Of a stretch of 64,000 bases of DNA, positions 9,931-21,200 are shown in pieces. The stretch is from Blastomussa wellsi (Eukaryota > Cnidaria > Anthozoa > Scleractinia > Plerogyridae), in contig OX393565.1 of assembly GCA_947652115.1 (NCBI GenBank), positions 22,943,847 through 23,007,846 on the forward strand. Reading direction: 5' to 3'. Position 1 is the first letter of the stretch; every line of letters starts with the position of its first letter. The position numbers and the translations under genes are program-made. The notes under the pieces are model-generated. The model was given only the letters and a program-made list of their open reading frames with translations, had not been told where the DNA came from and made no database searches.

Positions 9931-12711
9931 TTAACAGGGTTTCTTACTGTAAAGCAAAAGAGGTACTGCTAGACTCCAGATATAAATAAGGAGACACATC
10001 GAGCTCGAAGTCATTTTTATACTCATTGCCGCCCAGGCGATGGAAAGCTTAATGTTCGAGCCGTCTTTGGGAGAATACCAGTTTGTTAATACCATTGTCA
10101 CGTGAACCGCGGCTATAAAATATACAAAATGAAAGAACGAATAGCTGTACGGAACCTTCTGGTCAGAGAATTCAAATTCTTCAGGATTTTTTTCAGTGTC
10201 ATCGACTGCCTCCTCTTTACCTAGCTCTTCATCCGGGCACTCTTCATCGCCGTCTTTAACTTTCCGATGACGAAGCCCGATGATCAGCCGAAGAGTAGTC
10301 GCGATCATTTTTCGTAAAGTGTCGGTGATCGGTGATATCCGAACACTGAAATATATAATGGTTATTACAAGCAAAAACAAGTCTAGCGACGCTTGAATGC
10401 TAAGGTTAGGTCTCATATCCGCTTCGGAAACGTAAGTTGCGACAGGATTGCAACGCTCATTAGGATTGTAAGATAGCGCAGACCATGTAAGATAAACCGA
10501 ATATGTAGTCACCACCGAAGATTGCAGCAATCCGCCATCTTGGACCTTTGGGTGAATCGATATTATAGCTGCCACTGCACACAGTACAAGGTTCATACTC
10601 ACAAACATCTTGTTCGTTTTACATCTACGCGAAGCACCAAAAAATACATAGAAACAAACGATGGCTGTGGCAGAAATTACGTAAAGAATGACAGTGCAAG
10701 CGAGTACGGAGTAAAACCAGCATTTTTTCCCGCTTTTTTCCATTTTGCGCGCCCAGGTTTTATTCCAAAGTCGTGTGAGATCCACCAGCAAAAACAGCTG
10801 GATGATGATGAAGGTGAACGTTCCTACAAGACCTAAGTACATCCAAACTTTACTGAATTCCATAGGAATGAAAAATGTGAAAAGAACGAGGCCAAAGAAC
10901 AGGCCAAATTTGACGAACCACAGTCCGTTGTGAATCAAAGCTCGCGGGTCGCCGTAAGATTGCACTGAATAGAGAATCAACGCGAATAAAAGAAAGAAAG
11001 CTGCCATTGAAAAGCAAATCCGGTACACTGCCAAGTACGCGGGATCCATGCTTAGACAGTTTCCCATTCTTGTAAGCTTATTACAAAAGTACGCGTTACT
11101 CTCGAGCGCTCGCCGCGCGGCGGGGAGGTACATCGCGCACGAAACAGCCGTCCCAGTCAATAAGAAAAAAGTGTAGATGAACCTCGTCGATTTGGATTGG
11201 TTCCACAGTGGACACGGTTGAATAAACATCGCGTAGAGCGCTTTGCACGTGAACGTGCCGAGTGACGTAAGAATTCCTTGTATGGAGTGTACGTCTTTGT
11301 CGGGAAAGATACTTGGAGCAACGAGGCTCCAAATGTACAAAAATATTGTAACGAGACTGGCAAAGGTTTTAGCTGTGAGCGCAATCCAGTTCACAGCTAT
11401 TTCTCCAAAATGTGTTTCCCTTGGGTTGTACCAGTTAGTAATCACCATCATTGCGTGAAGAGAAAACATCGAAAATACGAAATACAAAAACGAGTAACTG
11501 AAGCTATCTGCAACCTCTGAGGAACGTTTCAATGGTTTTGTGATCTTTCCACTAGAAATTAGGCGCCGTCCAAATTTCCTGTAGTACGTTTGTGGCTCTC
11601 TCAAACAGACGAAAGCCAGCAAACAGAAAATAATTACCACATTAGCAACCGAATACAAGTTCAAATCAGGCTTTATCCCAGTCTTACTCGCGTAATCTCG
11701 CTCTGCGTTGCATTCACTTTGTCCATATCTGAGCGAAGCGTACGTTAAATACGTCGTGTACATCGTCACGAAACTTGTCTGTAGTAATCGCTCTGAGCAG
11801 CAGTCTACAAAAACAGAAATAACTATGGCTACTACGCACAAGACGACAGTTCCCGTAAGCAGTAATAAATTTGTTCTGCAACTGTCTTGTTTACTGTAGA
11901 ATATGAACAGAAGGACAACTACAGTTGCCGAGGAGAGGTACATGGAACCCGCAGATAATAAACGCAAAAAATTCCAGAACTTTGCAGTCGTTTTTTCTTC
12001 CATCTTGTCCGTCAGAAATTCATTCCAGCCTTTGGCGGCGTCTACTAAAAACACAAACTGTATTAAACTGTAAAGGAATGATCCCGCAATCCCAAAACAC
12101 ATACATGCTACTCCAAAGCCACTGCGCGGAATATTGAGTGCGCAAAATGTACAAAGCGAGAGGAAGGCGAGTTTTGGAATCCAGAATCCCGAATGAGTTT
12201 TCACGAGGAGATTAGTGTTTGCGGAAAAGGAGCAAAACATGACGCAGAGAGCCAGAAAGAAAATCGTGGTGGCGAAATAGATTCTGTAAATTAGCGAATA
12301 AGGCAACATCGTTTGACAGTTTGTCGATGAAGTTCTGTTGCTAGAAGCACAGAAGATTTTCTCAGCTATAGTTGTGTTTACTACGGGATGGAACAAGACA
12401 TACGAGCTTGCGATAACGAGGAGAAACACTACAAGATAAAACAGGTGGATTGCTGTGAAATCTGTGCTGGTCGCCGGGCTGGGTCCGAGCAGTGAAATAA
12501 AATAGAATTTTCCAGTCGGCGATTTCGGGTAATTTCCGGTGTTAGCTTTAGAGTTAAAAACTTTCCTCGCGTCGCTGTCTTTGCAGGCTTCCGTTAACGC
12601 TTGATTTTCTGCACTTTCCTTGTTTTCTTTGGCAGCTAATTCTCCTTGCAAATTCTCCATGTTTAGTATGGTGAAGTCAGTTCCGCCAAGGTCAGCCGTA
12701 TTTGTCTTCAT
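9931..12711 (-). CDS. Tandem double-Serinc membrane protein, single exon, 926 aa
   Basis: One uninterrupted frame encodes two Serinc domains. Copy 1 spans about residues 85-470 and copy 2 about 480-926. Each carries the family landmarks: LVDAAKGWNE...KMEE (222-238) versus LVDLTRLWNK...KMEK (642-659); SYSFLYF...TNWY (405-428) versus SYSFFHF...TNWY (856-879); and a closing IYIWSL-type helix. About ten hydrophobic segments per copy predict about 20 transmembrane helices. Ordinary Serincs are about 450 residues with one such unit. Residues 1-80 are soluble and polar; residues 813-852 are an acidic loop found only in copy 2. The start is supported by an in-frame TGA three codons upstream (TGA CGG CTA ATG). 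Known family roles are serine-lipid biosynthesis support, phospholipid scrambling and, for some vertebrate members, antiviral activity. The function of a fused form is unknown. The lack of introns suggests a retrocopy origin. Confidence 0.93.
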   Translation of the reverse strand: MKTNTADLGGTDFTILNMENLQGELAAKENKESAENQALTEACKDSDARKVFNSKANTGNYPKSPTGKFYFISLLGPSPATSTDFTAIHLFYLVVFLLVIASSYVLFHPVVNTTIAEKIFCASSNRTSSTNCQTMLPYSLIYRIYFATTIFFLALCVMFCSFSANTNLLVKTHSGFWIPKLAFLSLCTFCALNIPRSGFGVACMCFGIAGSFLYSLIQFVFLVDAAKGWNEFLTDKMEEKTTAKFWNFLRLLSAGSMYLSSATVVVLLFIFYSKQDSCRTNLLLLTGTVVLCVVAIVISVFVDCCSERLLQTSFVTMYTTYLTYASLRYGQSECNAERDYASKTGIKPDLNLYSVANVVIIFCLLAFVCLREPQTYYRKFGRRLISSGKITKPLKRSSEVADSFSYSFLYFVFSMFSLHAMMVITNWYNPRETHFGEIAVNWIALTAKTFASLVTIFLYIWSLVAPSIFPDKDVHSIQGILTSLGTFTCKALYAMFIQPCPLWNQSKSTRFIYTFFLLTGTAVSCAMYLPAARRALESNAYFCNKLTRMGNCLSMDPAYLAVYRICFSMAAFFLLFALILYSVQSYGDPRALIHNGLWFVKFGLFFGLVLFTFFIPMEFSKVWMYLGLVGTFTFIIIQLFLLVDLTRLWNKTWARKMEKSGKKCWFYSVLACTVILYVISATAIVCFYVFFGASRRCKTNKMFVSMNLVLCAVAAIISIHPKVQDGGLLQSSVVTTYSVYLTWSALSYNPNERCNPVATYVSEADMRPNLSIQASLDLFLLVITIIYFSVRISPITDTLRKMIATTLRLIIGLRHRKVKDGDEECPDEELGKEEAVDDTEKNPEEFEFSDQKVPYSYSFFHFVYFIAAVHVTMVLTNWYSPKDGSNIKLSIAWAAMSIKMTSSSMCLLIYIWSLAVPLLLYSKKPC

Positions 12712-13119
12712 TAGCCGTCAGACATACAGTTTGCAATAAAGAGCTTCATTACAATATCTCTATTTGCTGTACTGTCATATCGGGTTGAACAAATTAGTTC
12801 CTGCAGCAAGCACTCTTGAAATTCTATTTCAATTCTCTAATCCGAGCAGTTCACCGGCGAATAGTGACATTTGGGCGGGAACAAACGAAACACCAGCAAT
12901 ACTTGTTCTGCCAAAAGTCGGATTTCGCTGGCGTCATACAAAATAAATGCATTTTATTTCCTCACCGCTTAATCTGTTTTCCTGGAGTTGGTGCCGAGAT
13001 CATTGGAAATAAAACTGATGTATTTTGTGTTAACTGGTGGTCATGCCATTTTGTTGCCACCTGTTGCTAATGCCTGGTTTTCATATGGCGGAAAAATCCC
13101 ATACTATCGCGGATTTCAC

Positions 13120-13830
13120 TGTTTCCCGACCGTCCCAGATTTTTCCGACAAATGAAAATTGGAGATCTTTAATATCCCCGATCGCCAGGGATGGTCGGCG
13201 ACGCTAATTTCCGTTTCGTAAACGGTCGGTGCCATTTTTTAACGGTCGGTGCCATTTTTTAACGGTCGATGCCATAATTGGTAACCAAGCTTTTCGGAAT
13301 GGACGATGCTATATCCGCTCTAGTTTAGGCCTGGACTAGGTCGAAACTGGTGATAGACTAATACACACTTACCAAATGCTTAATTGTTCAATTTCACACT
13401 GGTGTGCTTGAGGTTAGCTTTATTTGTTGGGTGGGGCAATACTATAAGTAAAATATATATACTAAGAAAGTCTTGTTTTATAACGAAATTTTGTGGGGAT
13501 TTGGCGGATTGGCCTGGTAGTGTAGTGGTAGTGTACTGGTGAAATAGGGATGTTGGCTTGTCAGAGGTTCAGGGTTCGATTCTTGTCATTGACTAACATT
13601 TTTTCTTTTTTTGTGGGTAAAAAAATTCGATGATAGCCCAAAAAAAATTCTAAGTGTCGAAAAAATGGCATCGACCGTTTACGAAACGGAAACGTGCGTC
13701 GGCGACAAATCGGGAAAATCAGGAGCGTTTCTATTTTCCCGACACGTCCCAGATTTCTGCGATGGTCAGCGCGGAGTATTCCCGACATATGAAAACTGAA
13801 ATATCCACTGTCGGGGACGTTCCGATGGTT
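13120..13830. repeat. Fold-back element with tandem sub-repeats
   Basis: Left-arm sequence around 13207-13275 (CCGTTTCGTAAACGGTCGG, followed by a 22-bp unit repeated about three times: AACGGTCGGTGCCATTTTTT) is inverted at 13660-13700 (GGCATCGACCGTTTACGAAA). Further matches link CCCGACCGTCCCAGATTT on the left with the 13738-13830 region. The spacer contains a tRNA-like sequence. Confidence 0.75.
13511..13590 (+). mobile_element. tRNA-like sequence (Pol III promoter-like), SINE head or relic
   Basis: The A-box-like GGTAGTGTAGTGGTAGTG and B-box-like AGGGTTCGATTCT are spaced as in tRNA genes. I cannot fold a convincing full cloverleaf with acceptor pairing, so this is called a relic or SINE head rather than a functional tRNA. 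Confidence 0.5.
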
Positions 13831-13933
13831 TTTACTTGTTGCCAATCCCTAGCTTCTTCTGAATTGCTTGGCGCCAGTCCTAAATTGAGAACGTTGAGAG
13901 AATCTGCAACAGTCGGGAAACAGTGACACAATA

Positions 13934-14048
13934 CAGCATAACACAACACAATACAATACAAGTAGAGCAGCCAGTGCAAAACAATACAACACAACACAAA
14001 CAGCATAACACAACACAATACAATACAAGTAGAGCAGCCAGTGCAAAA
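13934..14048. repeat. 67-bp-period direct duplication
   Basis: A 48-bp segment beginning CAGCATAACACAACACAATA at 13934 recurs exactly at 14001. The intervening sequence is a similar CAACA/AATACA-rich stretch. Confidence 0.9.
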
Positions 14049-15152
14049 TAGCTATTCTCACGGCAATTGAACACCCTTACAAGCGAAAGTGCAAGCCCTT
14101 CGATTCAAAGTGGCGTTGAAGCAACTGACCACGTTATCGCAACAATAGTACATGTCATAATAGTCAACTTGGCTTACGATGCTCAAAGGCACAAGCTTTG
14201 TTGTACGAAGCGATCATATCACCATGTGAGTAAGCGCTTAAAATTGATAGACCAGTGATGAAAACGAGGCAAATGTGCGTCCATAACAGAGGAACAGAAT
14301 TCTCGATTAATTTTGCCTGTAAATGCACAACACGAGATTAGGCTTGTTCTCTTCGCGTCGAACGCAACAATACAATACAAATTTATCAATGGTGCAAAAA
14401 GAAAAGTTAAAGCACACCATGAAAAGGAAACACGAGGTTAATCCTATAACGCTCTTAAAACTTAAGACCAAATAATTTTAGAATTTAGGGATTGGTCCCC
14501 GTTCTACGTAAAGCACTAAGAAGCTGCTGCTAATTTCTCACGAGAATTCGCGTTTGCCACGTTAAATTTTTCAGCTGGTCTGTCTGTGCAAATTGTAATT
14601 GCACTGCGTGCTTTGTGATTGGTCCTGCAGTATAACAAGAAGCGAGACTCGTGAACTATTCAAACTGTCACGTATATATTTACTTATGTAACACTCATTT
14701 TAAAATTCTCCAGTTTTCTTTTACTTCCTTAGATGTTAAAGTAGTATGAAAAAAATATAGTGCCTAAAGGAGTCGAAGGAGGACGGAAAATTATTATTCT
14801 TGTATACATAAGACTTCGATGTCATAAATAATTTATTCTATGACGAGGATTTGGAGCACAATATAATAAAAATCGGGATTTTCTTCGTTCCTTTCTTCTG
14901 TGCATGTTATCATTGTATCTAGGAAACAATGCAGATTAAAATTGCTCCCGGGCTGGGCTGATTGACGCGGGATTGGAGTTAAACTGAAGATCAAGTGAAG
15001 ATCGCCTTGTATGCGGGAAGTAAATAAGAAATTCATTCAGTGGACAAGTTCTTTGGCGTAAGCTGAAACGTGGGAGGTATAAATTAGAGAATTAGAACTG
15101 TTTTCTTGACACACATACATCATCTGCACCTGGCTGAGAATTTTCTTGTGAG

Positions 15153-15171
15153 CCAATCCGCATCGGCCACA
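15153..15171 (+). promoter_or_regulatory. ER stress response element (ERSE)-like site upstream of ERO1
   Basis: CCAAT at 15153-15157, exactly nine bases (CCGCATCGG), then CCACA at 15167-15171. The vertebrate ERSE consensus is CCAAT-N9-CCACG, so one base differs. It lies about 80 bp before the first ERO1 ATG, a promoter-proximal position suited to NF-Y/ATF6-type control. Function is inferred. Confidence 0.55.
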
Positions 15172-15252
15172 TTTTGTAGCGCGGCGCACTCCGGTAGCGC
15201 ATGCGCCAACTGTACCGCGAACCTCGAAAACTTCCCAATCGACAAGATGTAA

Positions 15253-18200
15253 ATGATGTTTGTGTTTCGGAATTCTCCTACAATGAATAGGTATTTTCTA
15301 TTGAGGTTTTGGCTATTGGTGTACTTTGCAGCACCTGGATCGTTTGAATCGTCAACCGACCGATGCTTTTGTGAGGTTAGTATACTGCTAAAAATTGCCG
15401 CGCCGGTTGTGTTTGCGTCCTTGATCGCTGAAGCGATCGACATCGATGAAGCAGCTGGTCCGCTTGTGGTAACTTTGAGAGTTGACAGTCATGGCATCAT
15501 ATTGCTTGTCGGCATGCAGAAGGTCAATTTGTTAACAATATCGAGTAAAACACGCTTTTAAGTCTTCCAACGGGTTGTTCTAGTTCTTGAAAGACCTAAA
15601 ACTTGCATGTGCGTACAAAATAACATGAAACGCGTTTCTAAAATATTAAATTCATTGTTGACGTTTTTGGCTGGTGGTCCATCTGGGAATGAATTGGCTT
15701 TAAACACGATCGCCAAGCAATTTTAAAACTGGAAATCACCCGTGAAGACCCAAGCTAAAAATGTCAATTATTTTAACGCTTTTTCTTGGATGAAATTAGA
15801 GACATTTTAATATAGCTAGCTATAAAATTTCCCAATGAAAAATGTACACAAGTTGTCATCTTTATGCGGGCAAAAATTGTGCGTATTGATAAAAAGAAAG
15901 TTATAGACACAATCTCCTGCTGTTGTTTTGATCGGATTGAAGACAGGCGAAGAGTAATTTTCTTCTGTGTAAATTTATCGTGGCCTTTTTTAATTAGTGC
16001 AGTCTTGCATGCAAATTGTTGACTGACTTTACATGCTATTAATGTGTTAATATAATGCATGGTCATTTAAGTGCAGGGTTTGCTTTCATCCCTTTGACTT
16101 ATTCTCCTCAAAGTGTGGTTCTTTTATCTGTGTCTTCAGTTGGATTTGAATGCCAAAAAAATTTTGTGAATCAAGTCCTTTGCCAATGTTATTTTCATAG
16201 GTTTTAGTTTTCCCAAATCCACTATAAAAAGAATTCATTAATCACATTACAGTTATCTTGGGCCACGCCCATGTTGTTTTACACTCTTTCTTTTTTTATA
16301 AAAATATATTTTATAAGAATATTGAGGCTGACCTATCATTTCTAATTTTTCTTTTTTACCACTTTTGTTAGTATTGATCAATTTACCCATTTCCACAAAA
16401 AAGATGACATTTTTTATACCATTCGTTGAAAATTATTTGACTGATAGAGTATTGCTGACATGTTGTTTGTTATCTTAATAATTTATTTACTGTAGTTATC
16501 AGGAAAGCCTGAAGAATGTTGTTGTGATGTGGAGACAGTGGATCAGATAAACAAGGAAATTCACCCTGTCATAGCTGAACTGGTTAAAAAGAATTTCTTC
16601 AAGTTCTTCAGGGTATGTAAAAAAGGATATGTTTTGAAAACATAAAATTGAAAAATATAAAAATGTGTTTTCAAGAATATCAAACTTGAGATAAATTTAT
16701 GCATTTATTTGCATACAGAAAACTCACTGACACCAGCATGACCATGATTTGGTGACCATAATAAAGTGAGTCTATTAGCAGTCCAAGTTTATACATTCAT
16801 TAATTATTTTCCAGGACTACAACTCTTGTCTCTGATAGTGGGGCATCCCTTATTATGAGATATCAAAGCAGGAGTTGTTTGTATATCGTCATCAGAGACC
16901 CATGTTAAGTTAGTACAGTGTACATGGGTGTGGAAAAGCCTACAACTACCTTGCCCCACAGCTGATTCCACAAAGATTCCACAGCTGAAATAAATAAGAA
17001 TAATTGAAAAACGCCAGCTTCAATTGCAGAATTTCCGCTGAAAATGACCATGAAAAGTTAAAAAATCCTGCCAGAAGCCAAAAAAAAAAAAAAAAACGGA
17101 CCTGAGCATGTCATCAATGAAAAAAAAAATACCTGGTCAACGGTCAACTACCTTGATGAGTTCTAAAATCTGAGCCCGTGATCTGTGATACTGGCCAGTG
17201 GATACCTTCTTTTGACAGCTGTCAATTGACCTTAACATGGTAAAGATGTAAACTTATGGCTATGGCCTCCATATTGATATTTGGGGTGACGTCATGCAGA
17301 CATACGTACCTACGTATTTTGCATCCACCTGCGAGTCATGCCGCTTGCCATTTTGACCATGAGAAACGAAAGGCATGGTTCTCCTGTTTGTACTTTGTGT
17401 GCGTGCTTAGTTCTCCTATTTCTGTAGGTATGGGGCTCCGCTCTCAAGGTAAGCCTCACGCCAAGGTGTGCATACTGCCAGAGCTTATCCCGGTTTCTGT
17501 AACATTAATTGGCAAGAAATATTTCTACTCCCCCCTGGATGGGATGCTAGTCCATTGCAGGGTTACCTCATAGCATTATTACGCTGCGATTGGTTTCCAA
17601 GAATAGCAACACCACCGGTTTAGAAACTGTCCAAACAAACAAGCTGTCAAACAGTCACGCATCGTGTAGATTTCGTGATGGTGGTGGTCAAAGTTTCCTC
17701 TTCACCCACGGAATCTTTTGAGAGAGCATTACAATAGCAGAGTCCTTGAAACATTTGAGGGGCTCGATAATTTAAGAGCAATGTGATGGCGTAGATCATT
17801 TTATTCACCGCAAGGATGTTTGAGCCGTATTGCCGACCAGCTTTGTAAAATCGTTTGTGTTCCAGCTTATTTCTGGACTGTGTGTCGAGCAAAAATAACT
17901 GGGATAAAGCCAAAAGTGATTGTTGTTTGGATGATGGAGTTGAATCAACAAGGGATTTCATGCACATGTTTATCAAAAACTCATTTCTGCCATCTCTTCA
18001 TGTGTCAGTGCATGTGATTACAGTTGGAGACGTTCACTTTGATTGGTTAAAATTATTACCGTACATTAAAGCGATCAAATTTCAACGGGAATGGTAAATA
18101 ATAGCGCTCCAGACCAGGGGTTTTCTCGCAGCTTCGTCACTTGTGGTGGCGACCTTCAGTCAGCAAGGCGAAGTTGCCCCAGTGCCACAAGAAAAACTCT

Positions 18201-21200
18201 GGTACCCAGGGTATGACTCAGTCGGTATATACAGCTAAATTAAATCTAAGTTTGCTTGATTTTCATTTTCAGGTTAATCTGAACAGACCTTGCCCATTTT
18301 GGCCAGATGATGGTGCTTGTGCAATTAAGGATTGTTCTGTAGCAGCTTGTAAAGAGGTTTGTGACACTAGTCATACTAGATAAATGTAATGGCCGATTCC
18401 CTCTCCACAGGGAATCATGGCAGTCATATTCAACTTTGCGCCCCAAGTCTCGAGATGTCGTGCGTGTTATGAATATGACTACCATGATTCCCTCAAGTCT
18501 CATTCCCACTATTTATTTGAATATCAGACTAGCTACCTTTTTGCAAACGATCAACTCTTCTAACTTTGGCTTGATTAATATTTGATATCTTGTTTTAATG
18601 TTTTTTGTGCTTCATTTCAGGAAGAGCTTCCAGAAGGCATAAAAGCAGAGGTACGTGCCTACTCTCTTTTTTATCTCTTGCCAGTAGCTTAGCACTCCTC
18701 TTTTAACTAATCAGTGAGCTGAGTAGTGGCAAATTCAGTCATAGAGTGCCGGTTAATGAAGATCAATAAAAAAATACTTACATGTACTGTAAAGTGAAAA
18801 TATTTCACTATCTGCATGACTAATGTTTTGTATAATTATTGTATTGTCTTCGTGAATGTATGTTACAAATAAAATTTAGAATCGGGTGGAATTGTTTTTA
18901 ACCAAGGTTAATATTTTTAACCTAGGTTTTTTAACCCATTGGCTCTCGTGTTGGCCAAAACCGGCCATGACATCATCTTTTACCAAAAGCATCTCTGCAA
19001 GAGATCATGTAGGTTGGGGGGGGGAGAAGGATGGTTGAGAAGGGGGTAGAGGGATGAGAGGTAGTAGGGGAGGGGTGGATGACTTTTTTATTTTTTAAAA
19101 AATAAAATATAACCTAGGTTAAAAAATTACCCAGTTTGAAAAAAAATACCTGCAGACAATTTTGACTTGTATCATACACATCCTCTGGTAAATTATGAAT
19201 CTGATACAACTTAACTAAGTTAGTTGAATACTTTAAGTAAAAACTGGCTCTAGGTGATTAGACTGTAGACATGATAATTACAGTACAAGAAAATTAAAGT
19301 AATGATGCCAAAAATAGCCTTTTTTGCTGGCAAGGCAAATTAATTTGGAGGCAAAAATCTAACTTTGGGATAAGATACTCGTATATAAATTCTGGTCTTT
19401 AAGCTTTGCTTTCACCTTTTGTTGACTTTAAATCACCTGCAATCTAACTTGTAACAGGGGCGACGCCAAGCTAATGGGAGTGCTAATCGTAAGGCCAGCA
19501 TACATAAAACACAATCTGATAGTGAGGTAATTAAAATTATTAGTCTAGATTGTAAATTGAAGTAAAATTATAATAATTTATATAATTATTTTCTAAAACA
19601 TTAGAATATTACTTGCACTAAATTAATCTTTGGAAGTAGAGAAAATATTTTCTTTTTGATACCGGTAAGTAAATAAACCACTGAATTAGACTTATCCATG
19701 GCTAATTTTTTGGTATCAGAAATATAATGGGGTCATTCCACAGTATTTGTCCCTAACTAGCAGGTTTTTAAATCTTTCATGGCAGACTTGCGATGCTTTT
19801 AGTGTTGTTGCTTGATAAATGAAGACTAGTGTGTGACTAGTGTGTGATCTAGAACTCAAATTTTGGGGATGGAATGTGGAATGGTCTCATACATTGTTAT
19901 ACATTATTATAGAAAATATCAAAATACCTTTTGCGGAGATGACAAATACATTTCTCGTTGAAGAAGTAATAAAAAACTAAAATCATACGAAAGTTGACAG
20001 GACACAAAAGTGTGGAAGATGGCTCAGTGGGTAAGGCTGTACATCACGCAACTTGCATTCCCCAAATGTCGTCTCTGCAATGGTTTGACCCTCTAAAATT
20101 TCTGTTATTTCTGACAAAATACAAAAATTGAAAGTATTCTCAGAACTTCTGATTTATGACAGAAGCTACATGTATGTTGTGGTATAGGGAAAGGTTTCTG
20201 AGTCCATCAGAAAAATATGAGTTTGGGGACATTATTTCTGTTGTGGAGACAACATTTCTGTTGTGGAGACGGCACTTGCCAAAGCATTAATGCCCAAAAA
20301 ATCGGAATATTTTTTTTTTCAATGCAAAAATTGAAACAGAACAGTGATCTGAACATGAGCTCAACATACATGTAGTACAATAGCTGAGATTCTATTGCGT
20401 ATTCATTGTTATTAAAAACTAGCTATGGTATATTGCATTTGCTGAGGTTTGATTGGTTTAGAGGCAATGGTATATGAGCTCATATACCATTGACCTACAA
20501 ATATGGAACGTGTACGCGTCAAAGAATTTATTCTTTGCAATGTTTGTACAATATTTTTTGTGCGTTTTTAATAAAACAATTATTCCACTCGTGCTTGTTG
20601 GATACAAGATGGTTATAGCCAACTCGGCGCTATGCACCTCGTTGACTACCATCTCATATCCAACGCACGCTCGTGGAATAGTTGTTAAATATATACATGT
20701 ACACCAGAAAATTTCAACATCTTGAACACAAAGTTTCAGTTGCTAAGTGTTTGTAGATATTATTCTTTAATAAAATCAGTTTTGTATGTTCTTTTAAAAT
20801 ACAACAGGTAAACTATAAATTAAACAAAAAATGTCCACAGGCTCTCGCACATTTCCCTTCTCCCCAGGCTACGCTCAGGTCGCTGGTGAGCCTGTTTGCA
20901 GGATATATGTGCATCTGCATTCACTCAGTCAAATATCCCAATGTACTTCCTACGGCCCCTACCCCCCTCTGAATTCTGACAAACCAAAGTTGTTTTAATT
21001 GCTTTTACAAAGTTCTAATCAGTTTATTAAAACTGATTGTACTTGCTACGGTTTAAATCTCAACAGGGCAAAAAGGGTGAAACATGCGAGTCACAAAACA
21101 ACGAAACTGTTCTGGGTGAAATTGATAACACCATAAGGTAAAGCCGTTGTATTTAATGTGGTTCAATTTTATCCTTGTTTCCAATTTTATTTCTCTTTGT

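Larger units (their letters stand above)
12712..15152. other. Intergenic spacer between Serinc and ERO1 genes
   Basis: The 5' sides of the minus-strand Serinc gene and the plus-strand ERO1 gene face each other here. The spacer holds a fold-back element (13120-13830), a tRNA-like sequence in its middle and a 67-bp direct duplication (13934-14048). I see no gene; the small cysteine-rich antisense frames at 13731-14074 come from the repeats. Confidence 0.6.

Noticed and set aside
9931..12711. Two adjacent Serinc genes merged by annotation
   Set aside because: There is no stop codon, splice site pair or start region between the halves (about 11260-11320); the frame reads straight through.
13731..14074. 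Cysteine-rich hydrophobic minus-strand frames
   Set aside because: They are the antisense reading of the CAACA/AATACA direct repeat, and the apparent cysteines come from TGT repeats.
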